NCBI GenBank assembly: GCA_947579665.1
Contig: OX388344.1
Coordinates: forward strand, 8,674,346-8,738,345
Direction of reading: 5' to 3'
Length of the DNA: 64,000 bases
Source of the DNA: Sympetrum striolatum
Taxonomy: Eukaryota > Arthropoda > Insecta > Odonata > Libellulidae
Position numbers and translations under genes: made by a program. Position 1 is the first letter of the stretch, and each line of letters begins with the position of its first letter. The notes below the pieces were generated by a model. It was not told the origin of the DNA, searched no databases, and worked only from the letters and a program-made list of their open reading frames with translations. Below, piece by piece: positions 21,901 through 36,400 of the stretch.

Positions 21901-23536
21901 CCAAATGCTGCCGAAAGATAATAATGAAAGTTAATTATATTTACTTTTGATAACAATGACGAATCACAAAATAGGTACAGCAATAGCATTCTTATCCATT
22001 TGTACTTAGTTAATTTGAGTTCGCATCCCTCGACCAAGCACCATCATTCATCACCACCCTGCTCCTTATATCGCATCGTCATGGCTTCGGAAGTTCATCC
22101 AAATGCTGCCGAAAGATAATAATGAAAGTTAATTATATTAACTTTTGATAAGAATGACGAATCACAAAATATGTACAGCAATAGCATTCTTATCCATTTG
22201 TACTTAGTTAATTTGAGTTCGCATCCCTCGACCAAGCACAATCTACCAGCACCACCCTGTTCCTAATATCGCATCGTCATGGCTTCGGAAGTTCTTCCAA
22301 ATTCTGCCGAAAGATAATAATGAAAGTTAATTATATTTAATTTTGATAACAATGACGATCACAAAATAGGTACAGCAATAGCATTCTTATCCATTTGTAC
22401 TTAGTTAATTTGAGTTCGCATCCCTCGACCAAGCACCATCTACCAGCACCACCCTGCTCCTTATATCGCATCGTCATGGTTTCGGAAGTTCAACCAAATG
22501 CTGCCGAAAGATAAGAATGAAAGTTAATTATATTTACTTTTGATAACAATGACGAATCACAAAATAGGTACAGCAATAGCATTCTTATCCATTTGTACTT
22601 AGTTAATTTGAGTTCGCATCCCTCGACCAAGCACCATCATTCATCACCACCCTGCTCCTTATATCGCATCGTCATGGCTTCGGAAGTTCATCCAAATGCT
22701 GCCGAATGATAATAATGAAAGTTAATTATATTTACTTTTGATAACAATGACGAATCACAAAATAGGTACAGCAATAGCATTCTTATCCATTTGTACTTAG
22801 TTAATTTGAGTTCGCATCCCTCGACCAAGCACCATCATTCATCACCACCCTGCTCCTTATATCGCATCGTCATGGCTTCGGAAGTTCATCCACATGCTGC
22901 CGAAAGATAATAATGAAAGTTAATTATATTTACTTTTGATAACAATGACGAATCACAAAATAGGTACAGCAATAGCATTCTTATCCATTTGTACTTAGTT
23001 AATTTGAGTTCGCATCCCTCGACCAAGCACCATCATTCATCACCACCCTGCTCCTTATATCGCATCGTCATGGCTTCGGAAGTTCATCCAAATGCTGCCG
23101 AAAGATAAGAATGAAAGTTAATTATATTTACTTTTGATAACAATTACGAATCACAAAATAGGTACAGTAATAGCATTCTTATCCATTTGTACTTAGTTAA
23201 TTTGAGTTTGCATCCCTCGACCAAGCACCATCATTCATCACCACCCTGCTCCTTATATCGCATCGTCATGGCTTCGGAAGTTCATCCAAATGCTGCCGAA
23301 AGATAAGAATGAAAGTTAATTATATTTACTTTTGATAACAATGACGAATCACAAAATAGGTACAGCAATAGCATTCTTATCCATTTGTACTTAGTTAATT
23401 TGAGTTCGCATCCCTCGACCAAGCACCATCATTCATCACCACCCTGCTCCTTATATCGCATCGTCATGGCTTCGGAAGTTCATCCAAATGCTGCCGAAAG
23501 ATAATAATGAAAGTTAATTATATTTACTTTTGATAA
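18972..23536 (+). repeat. Higher-order duplication, 11-mer of 2,177 bp
   Basis: Variants recur 2,177 bp apart: CATCGTAATGG (about 19304 and 21481), AATATGTACAGC, CTCCTAATATCGC, the one-base deletion ACGATCACAAAAT (about 20178 and 22355), GGTTTCGGAAG, CACATGCTGCC and GAGTTTGCATCC (about 21028 and 23205). The second copy has several extra changes near 22240-22345. Confidence 0.85.
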
Positions 23537-25797
23537 AAATGACGAATCACAAAATAGGTACAGCAATAGCATCCTTATCCATTTGTACTTAGTTAATTTG
23601 AGTTTGCATCCCTCGACCAAGCACCATCATTCATCACCATCCTGCTCCTTATATCGCATCGTCATGGTTTCGGAAGTTCATCCAAATGCTGCCGAAAGAA
23701 AAGAATGAAAGTTAATTATATTTACTTTTGATAACAATGACGAATCACAAAATAGGTACAGCAATAGCATTCTTATCCATTTGTACTTAGTTAATTTGAG
23801 TTCGCATCCCTCGACCAAGCACCATCATTCATCACCACCCTGCTCCTTATATCGCATCGTCATGGCTTCGGAAGTTCATCCAAATGCTGCCGAAAGATAA
23901 TAATGAAAGTTAATTATATTTACTTTTGATAACAATTACGAATCACAAAATAGGTACAGCAATAGCATTCTTATCCATTTGTACTTACTTAATTTGAGTT
24001 CGCATCCCTCGACCAAGCACCATCATTCATCACCACCCTGCTCCTTATATCGCATCGTCATGGCTTCGGAAGTTCATCCAAATGCTGCCGAAGGATAAGA
24101 ATGAAAGTTAATTATATTTACTTTTGATAACAATTATGAATCACAAAATAGGTACAGCAATAGCATTCTTATCCATTTGTACTTAGTTAATTTGAGTTTG
24201 CATCCCTCGACCAAGCACCATCATTCATCACCACCCTGCTCCTTATTTCTCATCGTCATGGCTTCGGAAGTTCATCCAAATGCTGCCGAAAGATAAGAAT
24301 GAAAGTTAATTATATTTACTTTTGATAACAATGACGAATCACAAAATAGGTACAGCAATAGCATTCTTATCCATTTGTACTTAGTTAATTTGAGTTCGCA
24401 TCCCTCGACCAAGCACCATCATTCATCACCACCCTGCTCCTTATATCGCATCGTCATGGCTTCGGAAGTTCATCCAAATGCTGCCGAAAGATAATAATGA
24501 AAGTTAATTATATTTACTTTTGATAACAATGACGAATCACAAAATAGGTACAGCAATAGCATTCTTATCCATTTGTACTTAGTTAATTTGAGTTCGCATC
24601 CCTCGACCAAGCACCATCATTCATCACCACCCTGCTCCTTATATCGCATCGTCATGGCTTCGGAAGTTCATCCAAATGCTGCCGAAAGATAATAATGAAA
24701 GTTAATTATATTTACTTTTGATAACAATGACGAATCACAAAATAGGTACAGCAATAGCATTCTTATCCATTTGTACTTAGTTAATTTGAGTTCGCATCCC
24801 TCGACCAAGCACCATCATTCATCACCACCCTGCTCCTTATATCGCATCGTCATGGCTTCGGAAGTTCATCCAAATGCTGCCGAAAGATAATAATGAAAGT
24901 TAATTATATTTACTTTTGATAACAATGACGAATCACAAAATAGGTACAGCAATAGCATTCTTATCCATTTGTACTTAGTTAATTTGAGTTCGCATCCCTC
25001 GACCAAGCACCATCATTCATCACCACCCTGCTCCTTATATCGCATCGTCATGGCTTCGGAAGTTCATCCAAATGCTGCCGAAAGATAAGAATGAAAGTTA
25101 ATTATATTTACTTTTGATAACAATGACGAATCACAAAATAGGTACAGCAATAGCATTCTTATCCATTTGTACTTAGTTAATTTGAGTTCGCATCCCTCGA
25201 CCAAGCACCATCATTCATCACCACCCTGCTCCTTATATCGCATCGTCATGGCTTCGGAAGTTCATCCAAATGCTGCCGAAAGATAATAATGAAAGTTAAT
25301 TATATTTACTTTTGATAACAATTACGAATCACAAAATAGGTACAGCAATAGCATTCTTATCCATTTGTACTTAGTTAATTTGAGTTCGCATCCCTCGACC
25401 AAGCACCATCATTCATCACCACCCTGCTCCTTATATCGCATCGTCATGGCTTCGGAAGTTCATCCAAATGCTGCCGAAAGATAATAATGAAAGTTAATTA
25501 TATTTACATTTGATAACAATTACGAATCACAAAATAGGTACAGCAATAGCATTCTTATCCATTTGTACTTAGTTAATTTGAGTTCGCATCCCTCGACCAA
25601 GCACCATCATTCATCACCACCCTGCTCCTTATATCGCATCGTCATGGCTTCGGAAGTTCATCCAAATGCTGCCGAAAGATAATAATGAAAGTTAATTATA
25701 TTTACTTTTGATAACAATGACGAATCACAAAATAGGTACAGCAATAGCATTCTTATCCATTTGTACTTAGTTAATTTGAGTTCGCATCCCTCGACCA

Positions 25798-28700
25798 AGC
25801 ACCATCATTCATCACCACCCTGCTCCTTATATCGCATCGTCATGGCTTCGGAAGTTCATCCAAATGCTGCCGAAAGATAATAATGAAAGTTAATTATATT
25901 TACTTTTGATAACAATTACGAATCACAAAATAGGTACAGCAATAGCATTCTTATCCATTTGTACTTAGTTAATTTGAGTTCGCATCCCTCGACCAAGCAC
26001 CATCATTCATCACCACCCTGCTCCTTATATCGCATCGTCATGGCTTCGGAAGTTCATCCAAATGCTGCCGAAAGATAAGAATGAAAGTTAATTATATTTA
26101 CTTTGGATAACAATGACGAATCACAAAATAGGTACAGCAATAGCATTCTTATCCATTTGTACTTAGTTAATTTGAGTTCGCATCCCTCGACCAAGCACCA
26201 TCATTCATCACCACCCTGCTCCTTATATCGCATCGTCATGGCTTCGGAAGTTCATCCAAATGCTGCCGAAAGATAATAATGAAAGTTAATTATATTTACT
26301 TTTGATAACAATGACGAATCACAAAATAGGTACAGCAATAGCATTCTTATCCATTTGTACTTAGTTAATTTGAGTTTGCATCCCTCGACCAAGCACCATC
26401 ATTCATCACCACCCTGCTCCTTATATCGCATCGTCATGGCTTCGGAAGTTCATCCAAATGCTGCCGAAAGATAAGAATGAAAGTTAATTATATTTACTTT
26501 TGATAACAATGACGAATCACAAAATAGGTACAGCAATAGCATTCTTATCCATTTGTACTTAGTTAATTTGAGTTCGCATCCCTCGACCAAGCACCATCAT
26601 TCATCACCACCCTGCTCCTTATATCGCATCGTCATGGCTTCGGAAGTTCATCCAAATGCTGCCGAAAGATAATAATGAAAGTTAATTATATTTACTTTTG
26701 ATAACAATTACGAATCACAAAATAGGTACAGCAATAGCATTCTTATCCATTTGTACTTAGTTAATTTGAGTTTGCATCCCTCGACCAAGCACCATCATTC
26801 ATCACCACCCTGCTCCTTATATCGCATCGTCATGGCTTCGGAAGTTCATCCAAATGCTGCCGAAAGATAATAATGAAAGTTAATTATATTTACTTTTGAT
26901 AACAATTACGAATCACAAAATAGGTACAGCAATAGCATTCTTATCCATTTGTACTTAGTTAATTTGAGTTTGCATCCCTCGACCAAGCACCATCATTCAT
27001 CACCACCCTGCTCCTTATATCGCATCGTCATGGCTTCGGAAGTTCATCCAAATGCTGCCGAAAGATAAGAAAGAAAGTTAATTATTTTTACTTTTGATAA
27101 CAATTACGAATCACAAAATAGGTACAGCAATAGCATTCTTATCCATTTGTACTTAGTTAATTTGAGTTCGCATCCCTCGACCAAGCACCATCATTCATCA
27201 CCACCCTGCTCCTTATATTGCATCGTCATGGCTTCGGAAGTTCATCCAAATGCTGCCGAAAGAAAATAATGAAAGTTAATCTTATTTACTTTTGATAACA
27301 ATGACGAATCACAAAATAGGTACAGCAATAGCATTCTTATCCATTTGTACTTAGTTAATTTGAGTTCGCATCCCTCGACCAAGCACCATCATTCATCACC
27401 ACCCTGCTCCTTATATCGCATCGTCATGGCTTCGGAAGTTCATCCAAATGCTGCCGAAAGATAATAATGAAAGTTAATTATATTTACTTTTGATAACAAT
27501 GACGAATCACAAAATAGGTACAGCAATAGCATTCTTATCCATTTGTACTTAGTTAATTTGAGTTCGCATCCCTCGACCAAGCACCATCATTCATCACCAC
27601 CCTGCTCCTTATATCGCATCGTCATGGCTTCGGAAGTTCATCCAAATGCTGCCGAAAGATAATAATGAAAGTTAATTATATTTACTTTTGATAACAATGA
27701 CGAATCACAAAATAGGTACAGCAATAGCATTCTTATCCATTTGTACTTAGTTAATTTGAGTTCGCATCCCTCGACCAAGCACCATCATTCATCACCACCC
27801 TGCTCCTTATATCGCATCGTCATGGCTTCGGAAGTTCATCCAAATGCTGCCGAAAGATAATAATGAAAGTTAATTATATTTACTTTTGATAACAATGACG
27901 AATCACAAAATAGGTACAGCAATAGCATTCTTATCCATTTGTACTTAGTTAATTTGAGTTCGCATCCCTCGACCAAGCACCATCATTCATCACCACCCTG
28001 CTCCTTATATCGCATCGTCATGGCTTCGGAAGTTCATCCAAATGCTGCCGAAAGATAATAATGAAAGTTAATTATATTTACTTTTGATAACAATGACGAA
28101 TCACAAAATAGGTACAGCAATAGCATTCTTATCCATTTGTACTTAGTTAATTTGAGTTCGCATCCCACGACCAAGCACCATCATTCATCACCACCCTGCT
28201 CCTTATATCGCATCGTCATGGCTTCGGAAGTTCATCCAAATGCTGCCGAAAGATAATAATGAAAGTTAATTATATTTACTTTTGATAACAATTACGAATC
28301 ACAAAATAGGTACAGCAATAGCATTCTTATCCATTTGTACTTAGTTAATTTGAGTTCGCATCCCTCGACCAAGCACCATCATTCATCACCACCCTGCTCC
28401 TTATATCGCATCGTCATGGCTTCGGAAGTTCATCCAAATGCTGCCGAAAGATAATAATGAAAGTTAATTGTATTTACTTTTGATAACAATGACGAATCAT
28501 AAAATAGGTACAGCAATAGCATTCTTATCCATTTGTACTTAGTTAATTTGAGTTCGCATCCCTCGACCAAGCACCATCATTCATCACCACCCTGCTCCTT
28601 ATATCGCATCGTCATGGCTACGGAAGTTCATCCAAATGCTGCCGAAAGATAAGAATGAAAGTTAATTATATTTACTTTTGATAACAATGACGAATCACAA

Positions 28701-29628
28701 AATAGGTACAGCAATAGCATTCTTATCCATTTGTACTTAGTTAATTTGAGTTCGCATCCCTCGACCTAGCACCATCATTCATCACCACCCTGCTCCTTAT
28801 ATCGCATCGTCATGGCTTCGGAAGTTCATCCAAATGCTGCCGAAAGATAATAATGAAAGTTAATTATATTTACTTTTGATAACAATTACGAATCACAAAA
28901 TAGGTACAGCAATAGCATTCTTATCCATTTGTACTTAGTTAATTTGAGTTCGCATCCCTCGACCAAGCACCATCATTCATCACCACCCTGCTCCTTATAT
29001 CGCATCGTCATGGCTTCGGAAGTTCATCCAAATGCTGCCGAAAGATAAGAATGAAAGTTAATTATATTTACTTTGGATAACAATGACGAATCACAAAATA
29101 GGTACAGCAATAGCATTCTTATCCATTTGTACTTAGTTAATTTGAGTTCGCATCCCTCGACCAAGCACCATCATTCATCACCACCCTGCTCCTTATATCG
29201 CATCGTCATGGCTTCGGAAGTTCATCCAAATGCTGCCGAAAGATAATAATGAAAGTTAATTATATTTACTTTTGATAACAATGACGAATCACAAAATAGG
29301 TACAGCAATAGCATTCTTATCCATTTGTACTTAGTTAATTTGAGTTTGCATCCCTCGACCAAGCACCATCATTCATCACCACCCTGCTCCTTATATCGCA
29401 TCGTCATGGCTTCGGAAGTTCATCCAAATGCTGCCGAAAGATAAGAATGAAAGTTAATTATATTTACTTTTGATAACAATGACGAATCACAAAATAGGTA
29501 CAGCAATAGCATTCTTATCCATTTGTACTTAGTTAATTTGAGTTCGCATCCCTCGACCAAGCACCATCATTCATCACCACCCTGCTCCTTATATCGCATC
29601 GTCATGGCTTCGGAAGTTCATCCAAATG
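25798..29628 (+). repeat. Shared satellite tract repeated at 2,970 bp
   Basis: The rare CTTTGGATAAC variant occurs at 26101 and 29071, and the surrounding ~860 bp (25798-26658 and 28768-29628) match monomer by monomer at an offset of 15 monomers. Outside these limits the monomer order differs, so this is a block copy rather than a clean tandem 15-mer. Confidence 0.7.
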
Positions 29629-30400
29629 CAGCCGAAAGATAATAATGAAAGTTAAATATATTTACTTTTGATAACAATTATGAATCACAAAATAGGTACA
29701 GCAATAGCATTCTTATCCATTTGTACTTAGTTAATTTGAGTTTGCATCCCTCGACCAAGCACCATCATTCATCACCACCCTGCTCCTTATATCGCATCGT
29801 CATGGCTTCGGAAGTTCATCCAAATGCTGCCGAAAGATAATAATGAAAGTTAATTATATTTACTTTTGATAACAATTACGAATCACAAAATAGGTACAGC
29901 AATAGCATTCTTATCCATTTGTACTTAGTTAATTTGAGTTCGCATCCCTCGACCAAGCACCATCATTCATCACCACCCTGCTCCTTATATCGCATCGTCA
30001 TGGCTTCGGAAGTTCATCCAAATGCTGCCGAAAGATAATAATGAAAGTGATTTATATTTACTTTTGATAACAATTACGAATCACAAAATAGGTACAGCAA
30101 AGCATTCTTATCCATTTGTACTTAGTTAATTTGAGTTCGCATCCCTCGACCAAGCACCATCATTCATCACCACCCTGCTCCTTATATCGCATCGTCATGG
30201 CTTCGGAAGTTCATCCAAATGCTGCCGAAAGATAATAATGAAAGTTAATTATATTTATTTTTGATAACAATGACGAATCACAAAATAGGTACAGCAATAG
30301 CATTCTTATCCATTTGTACTTAGTTAATTTGAGTTCGCATCCCTCGACCAAGCACCATCATTCATCACCACCCTGCTCCTTATATCGCATCGTCATGGCT

Positions 30401-33400
30401 TCGGAAGTTCATCCAAATGCTGCCGAAAGATAAGAATGAAAGTTAATTATATTTACTTTTGATAACAATGACGAATCACAAAATAGGTACAGCAATAGCA
30501 TTCTTATCCATTTGTACTTAGTTAATTTGAGTTTGCATCCCTCGACCAAGCACCATCATTCATCACCACCCTGCTCCTTATATCGCATCGTCATGGCTTC
30601 GGAAGTTCATCCAAATGCTGCCGAAAGATAATAATGAAAGTTAATTATATTTACTTTTGATAACAATTACGAATCACAAAATAGGTACAGCAATAGCATT
30701 CTTATCCATTTGTACTTAGTTAATTTGAGTTTGCATCCCTCGACCAAGCACCATCATTCATCACCACCCTGCTCCTTATATCGCATCGTCATGGCTTCGG
30801 AAGTTCATCGAAATGCTGCCGAAAGATAAGAATGAAAGTTAATTATATTTACTTTTGATAACAATGACGAATCACAAAATAGGTACAGCAATAGCATTCT
30901 TATCCATTTGTACTTATTTAATTTGAGTTCGCATCCCTCGACCAAGCACCATCATTCATCACCACCCTGCTCCTTATATCGCATCGTCATGGCCTCGGAA
31001 ATTCATCCAAATGCTGCCGAAATATAATAATGAAAGTTAATTATATTTACTTTTGATAACAATTACGAATCACAAAATAGGTACAGCAATAGCATTCTTA
31101 TCCATTTGTACTTAGTTAATTTGAGATCGCATCCCTCGACCAAGCACCATCATTCATCACCACCCTGCTCCTTATATCGCATCGTCATGGCTTCGGAAGT
31201 TCATCCAAATGCTGCCGAAAGATAAGAATGAATGTTAATTATATTTACTTTTGATAACAATGACGAATCACAAAATAGGTACAGCAAATAGCATTCTTAT
31301 CCATTTGTACTTAGTTAATTTGAGTTCGCATCCCTCGACCAAGCACCATCATTCATCACCACCCTGCTCCTTATATCGCATCGTCATGGCTTCGGAAGTT
31401 CATCCAAATGCTGCCGAAAGATAATAATGAAAGTTAATTATATTTAATTTTGATAACAATGACGAATCACAAAATAGGTACAGCAATAGCATTCTTATCC
31501 ATTTGTACTTAGTTAATTTGAGTTCGCATCCCTCGACCAAGCACCATCATTCATCACCACCCTGCTCCTTATATCGCATCGTCATGGCTTCGGAAGTTCA
31601 TCCAAATGCTGCCGAAAAATAATAATGAAAGTTAATTATATTTACTTTTGATAACAATGACGAATCACAAAATAGGTACAGCAATAGCATTCTTATCCAT
31701 TTGTACTTAGTTAATTTGAGTTCGCATCCCTCGACCAAGCACCATCATTCATCACCACCCTGCTCCTTATATCGCATCGTCATGGCTTCGGAAGTTCATC
31801 CAAATGCTGCCGAAAGATAATAATGAAAGTTAATTATATTTACTTTTGATAACAATTACGAATCACAAAATAGGTACAGCAATAGCATTCTTATCCATTT
31901 GTACTTAGTTAATTTGAGTTCGCATCCCTCGACCAAGCACCATCATTCATCACCACCCTGCTCCTTATATCGCATCGTCATGGCTTCGGAAGTTCATCCA
32001 AATGCTGCCGAAAGATAAGAATGAAAGTTAATTATATTTACTTTTGATAACAATGACGAATCACAAAATAGGTACAGCAATAGCATTCTTATCCATTTGT
32101 ACTTAGTTAATTTGAGTTCGCATCCCTCGACCAAGCACCATCATTCATCACCACCCTGCTCCTTATATCACATCGTCATGGCTTCGGAAGTTCATCCAAA
32201 TGCTGCCGAAAGATAAGAATGAAAGTTAATTATATTTACTTTTGATAACAATGACGAATCACAAAATAGGTACAGCAATAGCATTCTTATCCATTTGTAC
32301 TTAGTTAATTTGAGTTCGCATCCCTCGACCAAGCACCATCATTCATCACCACCCTGCTCCTTATATCGCATCGTCATGGCTTCGGAAGTTCATCCAAATG
32401 CTGCCGAAAGATAATAATGAAAGTTAATTATATTTACTTTTGATAACAATTACGAATCACAAAATAGGTACAGCAATAGCATTCTTATCCATTTGTACTT
32501 AGTTAATTTGAGTTCGCATCCCTCGACCAAGCACCATCATTCATCACCACCCTGCTCCTTATATCGCATCGTCATGGCTTCGGAAGTTCATCCAAATGCT
32601 GCCGAAAGATAAGAATGAAAGTTAATTATATTTACTTTTGATAACAATGACGAATCACAAAATAGGTACAGCAATAGCATTCTTATCCATTTGTACTTAG
32701 TTAATTTGAGTTCGCATCCCTCGACCAAGCACCATTATTCATCACCACCCTGCTCCATATATCGCATCGTCATGGCTTTGGAAGTTCATCCAAATGCTGC
32801 CGAAAGATAATAATGAAAGTTAATTATATTTACTTTTGATAACAATTACGAATCACAAAATAGGTACAGCAATAGCATTCTTATCCATTTTTACTTACTT
32901 AATTTGAGTTCGCATCCCTCGACCAAGCACCATCTACCAGCACCACCCTGCTCCTTATATCGCATCGTCATGGCTTCGGAAGTTCATCCAAATGCTGCCG
33001 AATGATAATAATGAAAGTTAATTATATTTACTTTTGATAACAATGACGAATCACAAAATAGGTACAGCAATAGCATTCTTATCCATTTGTACTTAGTTAA
33101 TTTGAGTTCGCATCCCTCGACCAAGCACCATCATTCATCACCACCCTGCTCCTTATATCGCATCGTCATGGCTTCGGAAGTTCATCCAAATGCTGCCGAA
33201 AGATAATAATGAAAGTTAATTATATTTACTTTTGATAACAATTACGAATCACAAAATAGGTACAGCAATAGCATTCTTATCCATTTGTACTTAGTTAATT
33301 TGAGTTCGCATCCCTCGACCAAGCACCATCATTCATCACCACCCTGCTCCTTATATCGCATCGTCATGGCTTCGGAAGTTCATCCAAATGCTGCCGAAAG

Positions 33401-36400
33401 ATAATAATGAAAGTTAATTATATTTATTTTTGATAACAATGACGAATCACAAAATAGGTACAGCAATAGCATTCTTATCCATTTGTACTTAGTTAATTTG
33501 AGTTCGCATCCCTCGACCAAGCACCATCATTCATCACCACCCTGCTCCTTATATCGCATCGTCATGGCTTCGGAAGTTCATCCAAATGCTGCCGAAAGAT
33601 AAGAATGAAAGTTAATTATATTTACTTTTGATAACAATGACGAATCACAAAATAGGTACAGCAATAGCATTCTTATCCATTTGTACTTAGTTAATTTGAG
33701 TTCGCATCCCTCGACCAAGCACCATCTTTCAGCACCACCCTGCTCTTATATCGCATCGTCATGGCTTCGGAAGTTCATCCAAATGCTGCCGAAAGATAAT
33801 AATGAAAGTTAATTCTATTTACTTTTGATAACAATGACGAATCACAAAATAGGTACAGCAATAGCATTCTTATCCATTTGTACTTAGTTAATTTGAGTTC
33901 GCATCCCTCGACCAAGCACCATCATTCATCACCACCCTGCTCCTTATATCGCATCGTCATGGCTTCGGAAGTTCATTCAAATGCTGCCGAAAGATAATAA
34001 TGAAAGTTAATTATATTTACTTTTGATAACAATTACTAATCACAAAATAGGTACAGCAATAGCATTCTTATCCATTTGTAACTTAGTTAATTTGAGTTCG
34101 CATCCCTCGACCAAGCACCATCTACCAGCACCACCCTGCTCCTTATATCGCATCGTCATGGCTTCGGAAGTTCATCCAAATGCTGCCGAAAGATAAGAAT
34201 GAAAGTTAATTATATTTACTTTTGATAACAATGACGAATCACAAAATAGGTACAGCAATAGCATTCTTATCCATTTGTACTTAGTTAATTTGAGTTCGCA
34301 TCCCTCGACCAAGCACCATCATTCATCACCACCCTGCTCCTTATATCGCATCGTCATGGCTTCGGAAGTTCATCCAAATGCTGCCGAAAGATAATAATGA
34401 AAGTTAATTATATTTACTTTTGATAACAATTATGAATCACAAACAGGTACAGCAATAGCATTCTTATCCATTTGTACTTAGTTAATTTGAGTTTGCATCC
34501 CTCGACCAAGCACCATCATTCATCACCACCCTGCTCCTTATATCGCATCGTCATGGCTTCGGAAGTTCATCCAAATGCTGCCGAAAGATAAGAAAGAAAG
34601 TTAATTATATTTACTTTTGATAACAATGACGAATCACAAAATAGGTACAGCAATAGCATTCTTATCCATTTGTACTTAGTTAATTTGAGTTCGCATCCCT
34701 CGACCAAGCACCATCATTCATCACCACCCTGCTCCTTATATCGCATCGTCATGGCCTCGGAAGTTCATCCAAATGCTGCCGAAAGATAATAATGAAAGTT
34801 AATTATATTTACTTTTGATAACAATGACGAATCACAAAATAGGTACAGCAATAGCATTCTTATCCATTTGTACTTAGTTAATTTGAGTTCGCATCCCTCG
34901 ACCAAGCACCATCATTCATCACCACCCTGCTCCTTATATCGCATCGTCATGGCTTCGGAAATTCATCCAAATGCTGCCGAAATAAAATAATGAAAGTTAA
35001 TTATATTTACTTTTGATAACAATGACGAATCACAAAATAGGTACAGCAATAGCATTCTTATCCATTTGTACTTAGTTAATTTGAGTTCGCATCCCTCGAC
35101 CAAGCACCATCATTCATCACCACTCTGCTCCTTATATCGCATCGTCATGGCTTCGGAAGTTCATCCAAATGCTGCCGAAAGATAATAATGAAAGTTAATT
35201 ATATTTACTTTTGATAACAATGACGAATCACAAAATAGGTACAGCAATAGCATTCTTATCCATTTGTACTTAGTTAATTTGAGTTCGCATCCCTCGACCT
35301 AGCACCATCATTCATCACCACCCTGCTCCTTATATCGCATCGTCATGGCTTCGGAAGTTCATCCAAATGCTGCCGAAAGATAATAATGAAAGTTAATTAT
35401 ATTTAATTTTGATAACAATGACGAATCACAAAATAGGTACAGCAATAGCATTCTTATCCATTTGTACTTAGTTAATTTGAGTTCGCATCCCTCGACCAAG
35501 CACCATCATTCATCACCACCCTGCTCCTTATATCGCATCGTCATGGCTTCGGAAGTTCATCCAAATGCTACCGAAAGATAAGAATGAAAGTTAATTATAT
35601 TTACTTTTGATAACAATGACGAATCACAAAATAGGTACAGCAATAGCATTCTTATCCATTTGTACTTAGTTAATTTGAGTTCGCATCCCTCGACCAAGCA
35701 CCATCATTCATCACCACCCTGCTCCTTATATCGCATCGTCATGGCTTCGGAAGTTCATCCAAATGCTGCCGAAAGATAATAATGAAAGTTAATTATATTT
35801 ACTTTTGATAACAATTACGAATCACAAAATAGGTACAGCAATAGCATTCTTATCCATTTGTACTTAGTTAATTTGAGTTAGCATCCCTCGACCAAGCACC
35901 ATCATTCATCACCACCCTGCTCCTTATATCGCATCGTCATGGCTTCGGAATTTCATCCAAATGCTGCCGAAAGATAAGAATGAAAGTTAATTATATTTAC
36001 TTTTGATAACAATGACGAATCACAAAATAGGTACAGCAATAGCATTCTTATCCATTTGTACTTAGTTAATTTGAGTTCGCATCCCTCGACCAAGCACCAT
36101 CATTCATCACCACCCTGCTCCTTATATCGCATCGTCATGGCTTCGGAAGTTCATCCAAATGCTGCCGAAAGATAAGAATGAAAGTTAATTATATTTACTT
36201 TTGATAACAATGACGAATCACAAAATAGGTACAGCAATAGCATTCTTATCCATTTGTACTTAGTTAATTTGAGTTCGCATCCCTCGACCAAGCACCATCA
36301 TTCATCACCACCCTGCTCCTTATATCGCATCGTCATGGCTTCGGAAGTTCATCCAAATGCTGCCGAAAGATAAGAATGAAAGTTAATTATATTTACTTTT

